From contig DATJWB010000264.1 in assembly GCA_035501495.1 (NCBI GenBank), forward strand, positions 1-64,000: a stretch of DNA of 64,000 bases, read 5' to 3'. Origin of the DNA: JAIQFL01 sp035501495 (GTDB taxonomy: Bacteria > Acidobacteriota > Terriglobia > Bryobacterales > Bryobacteraceae). The notes below the pieces were generated by a model that ran no database searches, was not told the DNA's origin, and saw nothing but the letters and a program-made list of their open reading frames with translations. Below, piece after piece: positions 1 through 8,279 of this stretch (its first letter is position 1; each line of letters opens with the position of its first letter). A program made the translations under genes and the position numbers.

Positions 1-288
1 CCGGCCAGGGACGACGATGAGGGTGTACGGCGGTCCGATTCAAGAAATTGCTCCCGGCGCACGGACGGCGGGACGGGCTTCTCGACCAGCAACAATGCAG
101 AGCAAAGAAACTGAGTCGCTCCATCAGACAGACACATCATCGCCAGCGACGACTTTGTGTCCCGGCCTGTCGGACCATCGCCGGATTCGCGTGTTGCCGC
201 GGCGCGTTTGGTTCACGTATCGGAAATAGGGAACAGGCTCGGATGAAAGTGGGAAGAGTTTCTGCGAGCAAAAAGGAGCACGATCGAA
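1..288. other. Upstream non-coding stretch
   Basis: No convincing gene is seen. Short open frames here lack ribosome-binding sites and family features. The last 20 bases carry an AAGGAG-type ribosome-binding site for the gene at 289. Confidence 0.5.
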
Positions 289-1521
289 ATGCTACGACGA
301 AGCGCGATAGGCGCAATATCTCTGTTGACCTGGGTGACCTTTGCCGTTGCGCAAACGGCGCCCGTAACGGTTACCTACTCTTATTCCGGTTACCCCATCT
401 ACATCCCGAAAGACAGTGCCAACATTGCTGCTGTCGCCACGATAGTGGTTCCGGACGCACTGAAGATGACCAATGTAACGGCCAAGGTCCTCATCCAGTA
501 TCCCGGTGTGGGGGACCTCAACGTCTTCCTGTATTCGCCTGACGGGACGCGGGTCAAGCTCCTGGAGCGCAATTGCGGCTCACTGCAGGATGTTGACACG
601 ACATTTGATGATGCGGCGGCAACCAGATTTGCGGACACCTGCCCGGTCGAGGCCGGTCGCGGGCCTTTCCGTGGCAACGAACCGCTCGCAAACTACAAGT
701 CCGCGGACAGCTCTTTGGGCACGTGGGCACTCGCCGTAGAGAACAATGGCAGTGATAGCCGGGTCGGCTATCTGAGGGGCTTGACGCTCCAGATCACCGG
801 CACTCCCCAATTGACTCCTACTTTCCGCACCGAAAACGTTCTGAACAACTCGAGTGTGCGCGGCGGCGTCATTGTTCCCGGTGAGTACATCAGCATCCTC
901 GGGTATGGCATGGGTCCGGGCATCGCAGTAGAGGCGCCGGCAGGAACTTGGCCCACCAGTCTCGGAGGAGTCCAGGTCAGCATCAATGGCGCCGCTGTGC
1001 CCCTCGCGCTCGTTTCCAGCTTCCGCATCGACGCCCAGGTACCTTTCGACCTCGCCACCTCCGGGCCGGCGTCCATTCAGGTTACATACAACAGCGCAGC
1101 GAGCGCGGTTGTTTCGGTGAACACTCAACTCACGTTCCCCGGATTGTTCACTTCCGATCCATTGGGCCTTGGGCAAGCCAAAGCCGTGAATCAGGATGGA
1201 ACGCTGAATGCTGTCCTCGCGCCTGCTCGTGCCGGCGACGTCATTGCCGTCTACGCGACCGGCCTTGGCGCCGTCGCGCCGGCTTCTTCGGCTGGACAAG
1301 GCGGGCCGACCAATCCGTTGTCAGTGGTTACCCAGCCCGTCGCGGCGTCCATTGGCGGGGTGCCGGCACTCGTCACTTTCGCGGGCCTGGCCCCCGGTTA
1401 TGTCGGCGTTTACCAGGTGAACATCCAGGTTCCGGCGGGAGTGCCGGCCGGGACGCGTTCGATCGTAATCTCGAACGCCGGAAGTGCCAGCCAGGGACTG
1501 GCGACCGTCGAAATCCGGTAG
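289..1521 (+). CDS. Secreted P-domain protein with Solibacter-type C-terminal domain
   Basis: A 410-residue exported protein. Residues 1 to about 22 form a signal peptide ending in AVAQ. Residues about 25-170 resemble a proprotein-convertase P-domain: the stretch includes GTWALAVENN and ends with LRGLTLQITG. Residues about 175-410 match the repeated beta-sandwich tail typical of Solibacter-type proteins (TIGR03437-like), with SINGAAVPLA, VYATGLGAV and GYVGVYQVNIQVP. ATG at 289 is preceded by AAGGAG at good spacing. No catalytic domain is present. P-domains normally sit beside a protease, so this is probably an extracellular binding or structural protein. The domain calls are fairly safe; the biological role is unknown. 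Confidence 0.85.
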   Translation: MLRRSAIGAISLLTWVTFAVAQTAPVTVTYSYSGYPIYIPKDSANIAAVATIVVPDALKMTNVTAKVLIQYPGVGDLNVFLYSPDGTRVKLLERNCGSLQDVDTTFDDAAATRFADTCPVEAGRGPFRGNEPLANYKSADSSLGTWALAVENNGSDSRVGYLRGLTLQITGTPQLTPTFRTENVLNNSSVRGGVIVPGEYISILGYGMGPGIAVEAPAGTWPTSLGGVQVSINGAAVPLALVSSFRIDAQVPFDLATSGPASIQVTYNSAASAVVSVNTQLTFPGLFTSDPLGLGQAKAVNQDGTLNAVLAPARAGDVIAVYATGLGAVAPASSAGQGGPTNPLSVVTQPVAASIGGVPALVTFAGLAPGYVGVYQVNIQVPAGVPAGTRSIVISNAGSASQGLATVEIR

Positions 1522-1672
1522 TTGATTCAGACTTGGGGCTTCGTTCTGATTGGCGGAGCCCCTCTTCGGACCTGCTCCACCCACCAACTCGAGTCCCATC
1601 AGTTTCTGAGTCATTCGATTTTGCGACCGATGCTCAATTATCAGCATCTTGCCGCAGTCTCGGTATTCTCTT

Positions 1673-4600
1673 ATGCAGAAGTGTGCCCGTTTCCTGCGGT
1701 TCGGCGGTCTCGTTCTGGCGACTTTCGCGCTAGCCCTATTCCTGGCCCATGCCGCGCTCGTCCGCAGATTCGTACTTGGCTGGGTCACAAAGCGACTGAC
1801 TAGTGCGGTTGGCTTCCCGGTACGAGCGCAAGCCCTGGAATATAACCTGTGTCAGGGCTGGTTTCAGGTGCATGCGGTTTCCGCCGGTGTTGACAACGCA
1901 CGCCCCCTGCTCTCCGTGAAGCTTCTGACCGTGCGCGTGCCGGTCACGGACCTGTTCCGCGGCGAATTCGGTCGTGCCCGAATCGCGGCGGACGAAGTCG
2001 GGCTCCGCCTCGACCGCAAGCCCGACGGCAATTGGGACCTGGCCCCTCCCCCCGGGAAGCCGAAGGACTCACGAACCCCGACCGGATTGTTCGCATCGCT
2101 GCACATCGGTACCCTCTCATTGACCGTTGCGGACAAATCCGCCGGCGTCACGTTGGACCTGCCCTACGGAGGCCTGGACGCCTCCTGGCAGGCATCCCAA
2201 TACCGCCTAGCCTACCGGACCTTGGGCAAGGGTCGCTTTCAATCCGTCGATTACTCAGCCCCTCTGGATCGGGTCATCGTGGACGCCAAGGTAACCGCGG
2301 ATGCGCTGGTTCTGCAAGACTCGTCCGTCTACTCAGGTAATTCCGCGATAACGGTCGATCGCGCACGCCTGGGCTTTGCGGGCGCCGATCTCGCAGCGGC
2401 CGGTTCCGCCACCATCGACGCGGCTCAGTTCTTTCGAAATACTTCCGGCCGCGCGAGCGCCTCCTTCATCCTGTCCGGCAACGCCAGTTCCCCATCCGCC
2501 AGCCTGCGTGTCACCAGCGATGCGGTGAAGAACGGCGATTTTCAATTGCAGAAGATCGCATTAGCAGCGCGATACCACGACGGCACGGTTGAGATTGCCG
2601 ATGCCTACGGACTTACATTCGGTGCGCGCGTACACTTGCGAGGCCTGATGGATGCCCGGCGGTCACCCGTCTCCACCCACGCCTCCATGGAGATCGACGG
2701 CTTTCGAATCGCCTCACTGCCTGCTAAGGCCCGCCTCGAGGCCACTTGCGCCGGAACCGATTGGAGGAACAGCCGTCTCTCCGGCGTCCTCCGCATCGCC
2801 AACGATGCGCAGGTGGCTTTTCAAGGGCGTCTCGAAGGAGACCAACTCGCGCTCTCTCTCGACGCTAACAGCTCGGCGGGCATCGGGGCTCAGGGCGCCA
2901 CCCAGATCGGCATCACGAACCGGTCTCTGAGTGGAGAACTGCGCGGCCGGATCGAGAGCGTCGGCCGCGCGATTGAGGTCGTACGCATTCCCGCCCCTGT
3001 TCCACTTAATGGGTCACTCGATTGGCGGCTCAAGTTAGGCGGCAACCTGAGCCATCCCGCGGTCGCGTTCACCGCAGGAAGCACGGACCTGTCCCTGCCC
3101 GCCGTAACCACCGCCTCTCTCGCTCTGGATGGCGCCTACGACTCCTCGGGCATTCGTCTGGATAGCCTTCGTCTCCGCTCCGGAGCGCAGGAGATCTCCG
3201 CTTCTGGAACCGTCGGCCCCGACATGTCGTTGCAGATTGGCGGTGTGCTGAAAGATCTTTCGGTCGGCAGCCTGCTGGATGCCGCGGCCGGTTTCCGGGG
3301 TGCGGGCGGCAGTGCGTCCGGCAACTTCACGTTGCGCGGCACTCCGTCGCAGCCGCAAATCAATGCCCGCGTGGGCGTTAGCGGGTTGCAAGCTTACGGT
3401 CAACAATTGGGTAGGCTGGACGCGCGCGTCGACTTCCATGACGACACGCTCTCCGTGGAACGGCTTCAACTGAGGCAACCTGAAGGCGGAGTCACGGGAG
3501 AAGTGGAGGCATCCGGCGCCGTCGATTTCACAACGCACCGCTTTCAGTTCAGCGCGAAGGGTGCCGATCTGCACGTCGAACAATCTGCATTGCGCGGCGC
3601 AGTGAGTGTGACAGCGGAGGGCAATGGGTCGTTCGACCATCCCGAAGTGAAGCTCGTCGCCGAAGCCAGCCAAGTGGTGACGGGCACGTTTCCGATTGGC
3701 GGCCTCAACGCCGAAGTCAAATATGACGGTGCCCAGGCGACCGCCGTCCTGACAGCCCCTGAACTGAACGCCTCGGCACACGTCGAGGTTCAAGCTTCTG
3801 GAGGCTATCCCGCTACCTTTGAAATCGTCTCCACAGGAACACAGGCAAGTTCCTTCAGGTACTCCGATCGTACCTTCTCCGGCGCACTGGAAGGTACGGT
3901 CAGTGGAAGCGCGCAACTGGGCACGCCGGAATTGCAGACTGCATCGCTCAAGCTGCGAAACCTGGAAATCGAGGTCGAAGGCTACAAAGTTCAGTCTGAT
4001 GGAGCGATCGAGGCGGACTATCGGCAAGGGCGGCTCAACATCTCACCGATTTCCCTGACGGCGCCTTCCACAAGAATCCAAATTGCAGGTGAGTTGCCAG
4101 TGGACGCTGCTCAGCCGGAGGGAAGACTGTCCGTCGCCGGAACGGTTCAACTGGATGAAGCTCTGAAGAGCCTTGGAGTGGAGGGCGGCGGCGAAGTCAA
4201 ACTGGACGCCGCGATCGTCGGAAGCCTGGGGAAATGGCAGCCATCGCTGAAACTGACTCTTGCGAACGGACGGTTGTCAGCGGCGTCGGCGCCGGTCGCG
4301 GTCGAGCAGGTTACGGCGGAAGCGCACGTGGCAGACGGTGTTCTACGTGTGGAAAAGCTCCAGGGGAAACTCGCGGGCGGCGACCTGCGCGCCTCGGCCA
4401 CGGCGCCGCTGCATCTGCTCGCAGCCCAGTTCGACCCACCGGCCGAGAACCCTAGCCAGCCGATCCGATGGTCCGTTGAAACCGAGCGGATTCACCTTCA
4501 GCGAAGTGCCCAGGAGGACGCCGGCGTGACCTTCAACCTCCGGGCTGCCGGCGAGGCGGCTCGGCTTTCCCTGGCGGACGTGAAGAGTACCGTCGAACTG

Positions 4601-7600
4601 AGTGACCTCAGTGTGCACGCAGAACGCGCCGACCTGAAACAGGCGCAGCCTGCTCGAATCACGATCGACAGCTCCGCGGCGCAACTTGAGCCCCTGGAAT
4701 TGCGCGGCACCGATTCCACCTTGCGAATCTCCGGCAGGTCCACCATCAGCGCCAACCCGGCCATGGACATTCAGGTTACCGGCGAGACGGATGCCTCGGT
4801 CTTGGCGCTGGTGGGCAAGAACCTCGAAGCGGCGGGCGAGGTCACGTTGGATCTGCGCCTCAAGGGAAGCCTGCAAAATCCGGCGGGCTCCGGGTCTGTC
4901 AGTTTGAACCATGCCAGTCTGACTCTCCGCGATATGCCGGTTCGCGCGGAGGAAGTCACCGGCCGCCTGGATCTGGTCGACAACCGACTCGTCCTGCGAA
5001 GCCTTACCGGGATGCTCAACGGCGGCAAATTCAGCGGCGACGGACAAGCCGGACTGCGCGATGGAAAGCCGACCGACGTTGCGGTCAGACTCGAGGCCGA
5101 AAATGTGTTCCTGAACTACCCAACCGGCCTGGAATCCAACAACAACCTGCATCTCCTGCTTCGTTCGGACGAACGAGGCCTCATCCTGGGCGGTCAGGTC
5201 GATGTGCGCGAGGGCATCTTCCGCGCCGCACTCGATCCTCGCCTGAACAACACGGCTATCTCGGCCGTGCCTGGAGGCTCCAAGCTTACTTCGAACCCCA
5301 TCGCTCTCGATATCGCGGTCGCCACATCGCAGCCCGTGGAGATGGACAACAACATCGGCCGTCTCGCGGCCGCAGGCAGCCTGCGCGTGCGCGGCGACGT
5401 GGACAACCCGATTCTGAGCGGCGAGATCAGGCTGGAGGAAGGAGGGCGGCTGTACTTCGGCGACCGAAGGTACGACCTCGAGCGCGGCAGTATCCGTCTT
5501 GACCCCGCAAACCCGTCAGATCCACAGGTTAACCTGCTAGCCATCACCAACGTCAGCAGTTTCGAAATCCGCCTTGCTCTGTCCGGCACCGCAAGAAATC
5601 TGACCACCACGTTCACATCAGATCCGCCCCTCTCCAGGAACGACATCATCTCGGTCCTGCTGAGCGGCAAAACGGTCGCGGAGAATCGCGGAGTCGACAT
5701 ACGCAAGTTGGAGGCGTACTCACTGCTCTCGGGCGCGCTGAACGCAACCGTGGGCGGCTCCATGGGCCGGAAGCTCGGCATCAGCCAGGTCTCGGTTCAG
5801 CCAAGTATGATCGCCGCCGAATCCGATGCCCAGACGCGGTTGAGCATTACCGAAGATTTCACCCGGGCTCTGCGCCTGGTCTACTCGATGAATCTCTCCG
5901 ATAGCGGAGACCAGATCTGGGTTGTTGAGTATGACCTGACCCGGCGCCTCCATACCCGCGCGGTCAAAGAGAGCGATAACTCATACCGCGCCGAGGTGCG
6001 CCACGAGATCCGCTTCGGGGGGGTGGGCACGACCGGCACGCTTGGATCCCCAACCGTGAAGCGCAAAATCGGTCAGGTGCGCTTCGTAGGCGGAGACCCG
6101 TTTGGTGAGAGGGAATTGGCCCGGCAGTTCGGGATCAAGCCCGAACAGATCTACCGGCCGATCACCGTCCGCGCCGCCGCCGAACGCTTGCAGGGCTTCT
6201 TTCAGCAGCAGGGGTACCTGGAGTCCCGGGTCCATCTGAATCGCGATGAGGGTGGCGACCTCGTCGCGCTTACAGCTGAGATCAACCTCGGACCTCAGGT
6301 GTCGCTTCGGTTCACAGGGGACTCCGTTCCGCGGCAACTGCAGAAGCGGATTCGTCAGGTTTGGCAGAATGGGTACACCGATAAGCAGCGTAGTGAGGCC
6401 GCCAGCCAGGTGCTACAAGGGCATTTTGGGCAGGCCGGTTTTCTTCATGCTGCGACGGTCAGCCGGATCGACGTGTCGGCCGCCGGCCACAAGAGTGTTG
6501 CCTTCGATCTGCAACGCGGCAGGCGCTATTCCGGCGTTCACCTGGCTCTCGATGGAGTTTCCCGACAACACGCTCAGGAGATTCTCGCCTTGATTCGCAC
6601 AGCCCAACTGGAGGAAGCGGTCTATTCCGAGCCGCGCCGGGTGAGCGATGCGATTGTCCGGTATTACCAGCAGCGGGGTTACCTGGCGGCGGAAGTCGGA
6701 CTGCCGCGACCGGTGATCGACGAGCGGGCGGCTACCGGCCGAATCGTCATCAGCGTGACGGAGGGGCCGGCCTTCCGGGTGGGTGAGGTCGAGTTCACCG
6801 GCAATCGGGCTCTCGCAAAAGAGGCGCTGCTTGCGAACCTCCAATTGGATGCCGGTGCGCAATTTGAACCGGCCCGTTTGAGCGCCGCGGTCACGACGCT
6901 GCGAAGAAAGTACGAGTCGCAAGGCTACCTTGACGTAGTGATCGATTACGGCCTGAAACAGGACGCCGCCAAGGGCGTGCTGGACGTGTCCTTTCACATT
7001 CAGGAGAAGGATCAGCGCATCGTTCAGTCGGTCCGGATCGAAGGTAACCGCCAGACCAGCGATAAGTTCGTGCGCAGTCAGTTGACCGTATCGGAGGGCC
7101 AGCCGGAGGCGGTCTCCCAGGAAAGCCAGTCCATTCAGAACCTCTCGCGCACCGGCGCATTTGCGACTGTCGATATCGAGAGCCATCCCTCGGGTGGGGA
7201 CAGCCTCCCGAACGCCAACGGCGCCGACCTGCTGGTCAAGGTCCGGGAGGCTCAACCCTTCCGGGTGCTGTATGGCGGCCTCTACAGCACATCGAGCGGG
7301 GTGGGCTTCATCGCCGACGTCGAGAACCGCAACTCACTCGGCAGCGCGCGCATTGTGGGCCTGCGCACGCGGTATGACGGCGACCTGCAGGAGGTTCGTC
7401 TCTATCTCACCCAACCTGTCTGGGGGCGCCTACCCCTCTCGACAACCTTCGCAACGTACGGCACGCGGCAGACCATCGCGGAAGGAGTCCAGCAGACCAA
7501 ACTGGGAGCCAGCCTTCAGCAGGACTGGCCGTTCCGTCCCATGTATCTGTTTTCCTACGGATATCGATACGAACAGGTGCGCCTGAAAGAACAACTGGCG

Positions 7601-8266
7601 GACACCCGGTCTTTACCACCCGATCAGGTGGTAACCGCGCCTGTCTATTTCACGGGCTCCCGCGATTCGCGCGACTCGTTCCTCGACGCTACCCACGGAT
7701 CGTTCGCCACACTCGGTCTGGAGTATGCGCCAGGATGGCTTGGCAGCGAGTACGGCTACATCCGTTGGACCGGCCAGTTTTCAAAATACTTCCCGCTGAT
7801 GAAGCCCGCGCCTGTGCCCTTCGGCGAGGAACCCCGGAAATCGCGCTTGGTATTCGCAACCCAGATCCGCATGGGTTTGGAGTCCGCCCTTAACCCCGAA
7901 GGCCTCGTGCTGACCGACCGGTTCTTCACCGGAGGCGGGACTACCATTCGCGGATATCCCCAGGACGGTGTGGGACCGCAAACCGCAAGCGGCGAGCCGC
8001 TGGGAGGCAGCGCCATGATCGTTTTGAACAACGAATTGCGTTTCCCGCTTTTCAAGTTTTTCGATGGTGTCGCATTCGTCGATATGGGCAATGTGTACCC
8101 GACGATCTCGGACTTCCGCCTGTCGGAACTGCGCAAGTCAGCCGGCTTCGGTCTGCGAGTGAGGAATCCGTTTGTGATTCTGCGCTTCGACTTTGGAGCG
8201 AAGATAGGCCGCCGACCCGGCGAGAGCTTCGGCGGATTCTTCTTCAGCATTGGGCAGGCGTTCTAG
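1673..8266 (+). CDS. TamB-like / Omp85 (BamA/TamA-like) fusion protein
   Basis: A 2,197-residue protein. A signal-anchor helix lies at residues about 8-30. About 1,170 residues of AsmA/TamB-type beta-repeat follow. A TamB C-terminal (DUF490-like) region covers about 1200-1345 and includes GRLYFGDRRYDLERGSIRLD and LSRNDIISVLLSG. Five POTRA-like units start near 1463, 1538, 1616, 1698 and 1780; each contains the pattern of GxxF/GxxV, then a helix ending in QGY. An Omp85 barrel covers about 1860-2197 with an RGYP loop-6 motif near 2093 and a terminal Phe. In Proteobacteria TamA (barrel) and TamB (bridge) are separate proteins; here one chain would span inner membrane, periplasm and outer membrane. 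An in-frame TTG lies 24 bases upstream, but ATG at 1673 gives the cleaner signal anchor; neither has a strong ribosome-binding site. Likely role: outer-membrane protein insertion or phospholipid transfer. Confidence 0.88.
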   Translation: MQKCARFLRFGGLVLATFALALFLAHAALVRRFVLGWVTKRLTSAVGFPVRAQALEYNLCQGWFQVHAVSAGVDNARPLLSVKLLTVRVPVTDLFRGEFGRARIAADEVGLRLDRKPDGNWDLAPPPGKPKDSRTPTGLFASLHIGTLSLTVADKSAGVTLDLPYGGLDASWQASQYRLAYRTLGKGRFQSVDYSAPLDRVIVDAKVTADALVLQDSSVYSGNSAITVDRARLGFAGADLAAAGSATIDAAQFFRNTSGRASASFILSGNASSPSASLRVTSDAVKNGDFQLQKIALAARYHDGTVEIADAYGLTFGARVHLRGLMDARRSPVSTHASMEIDGFRIASLPAKARLEATCAGTDWRNSRLSGVLRIANDAQVAFQGRLEGDQLALSLDANSSAGIGAQGATQIGITNRSLSGELRGRIESVGRAIEVVRIPAPVPLNGSLDWRLKLGGNLSHPAVAFTAGSTDLSLPAVTTASLALDGAYDSSGIRLDSLRLRSGAQEISASGTVGPDMSLQIGGVLKDLSVGSLLDAAAGFRGAGGSASGNFTLRGTPSQPQINARVGVSGLQAYGQQLGRLDARVDFHDDTLSVERLQLRQPEGGVTGEVEASGAVDFTTHRFQFSAKGADLHVEQSALRGAVSVTAEGNGSFDHPEVKLVAEASQVVTGTFPIGGLNAEVKYDGAQATAVLTAPELNASAHVEVQASGGYPATFEIVSTGTQASSFRYSDRTFSGALEGTVSGSAQLGTPELQTASLKLRNLEIEVEGYKVQSDGAIEADYRQGRLNISPISLTAPSTRIQIAGELPVDAAQPEGRLSVAGTVQLDEALKSLGVEGGGEVKLDAAIVGSLGKWQPSLKLTLANGRLSAASAPVAVEQVTAEAHVADGVLRVEKLQGKLAGGDLRASATAPLHLLAAQFDPPAENPSQPIRWSVETERIHLQRSAQEDAGVTFNLRAAGEAARLSLADVKSTVELSDLSVHAERADLKQAQPARITIDSSAAQLEPLELRGTDSTLRISGRSTISANPAMDIQVTGETDASVLALVGKNLEAAGEVTLDLRLKGSLQNPAGSGSVSLNHASLTLRDMPVRAEEVTGRLDLVDNRLVLRSLTGMLNGGKFSGDGQAGLRDGKPTDVAVRLEAENVFLNYPTGLESNNNLHLLLRSDERGLILGGQVDVREGIFRAALDPRLNNTAISAVPGGSKLTSNPIALDIAVATSQPVEMDNNIGRLAAAGSLRVRGDVDNPILSGEIRLEEGGRLYFGDRRYDLERGSIRLDPANPSDPQVNLLAITNVSSFEIRLALSGTARNLTTTFTSDPPLSRNDIISVLLSGKTVAENRGVDIRKLEAYSLLSGALNATVGGSMGRKLGISQVSVQPSMIAAESDAQTRLSITEDFTRALRLVYSMNLSDSGDQIWVVEYDLTRRLHTRAVKESDNSYRAEVRHEIRFGGVGTTGTLGSPTVKRKIGQVRFVGGDPFGERELARQFGIKPEQIYRPITVRAAAERLQGFFQQQGYLESRVHLNRDEGGDLVALTAEINLGPQVSLRFTGDSVPRQLQKRIRQVWQNGYTDKQRSEAASQVLQGHFGQAGFLHAATVSRIDVSAAGHKSVAFDLQRGRRYSGVHLALDGVSRQHAQEILALIRTAQLEEAVYSEPRRVSDAIVRYYQQRGYLAAEVGLPRPVIDERAATGRIVISVTEGPAFRVGEVEFTGNRALAKEALLANLQLDAGAQFEPARLSAAVTTLRRKYESQGYLDVVIDYGLKQDAAKGVLDVSFHIQEKDQRIVQSVRIEGNRQTSDKFVRSQLTVSEGQPEAVSQESQSIQNLSRTGAFATVDIESHPSGGDSLPNANGADLLVKVREAQPFRVLYGGLYSTSSGVGFIADVENRNSLGSARIVGLRTRYDGDLQEVRLYLTQPVWGRLPLSTTFATYGTRQTIAEGVQQTKLGASLQQDWPFRPMYLFSYGYRYEQVRLKEQLADTRSLPPDQVVTAPVYFTGSRDSRDSFLDATHGSFATLGLEYAPGWLGSEYGYIRWTGQFSKYFPLMKPAPVPFGEEPRKSRLVFATQIRMGLESALNPEGLVLTDRFFTGGGTTIRGYPQDGVGPQTASGEPLGGSAMIVLNNELRFPLFKFFDGVAFVDMGNVYPTISDFRLSELRKSAGFGLRVRNPFVILRFDFGAKIGRRPGESFGGFFFSIGQAF

Positions 8267-8279
8267 CCGAGTTGCGAAC

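Noticed and set aside
3035..4027. A 330-codon antisense frame inside the TamB-like fusion gene
   Set aside because: Same reason: shadow of a long GC-rich gene with no independent support.
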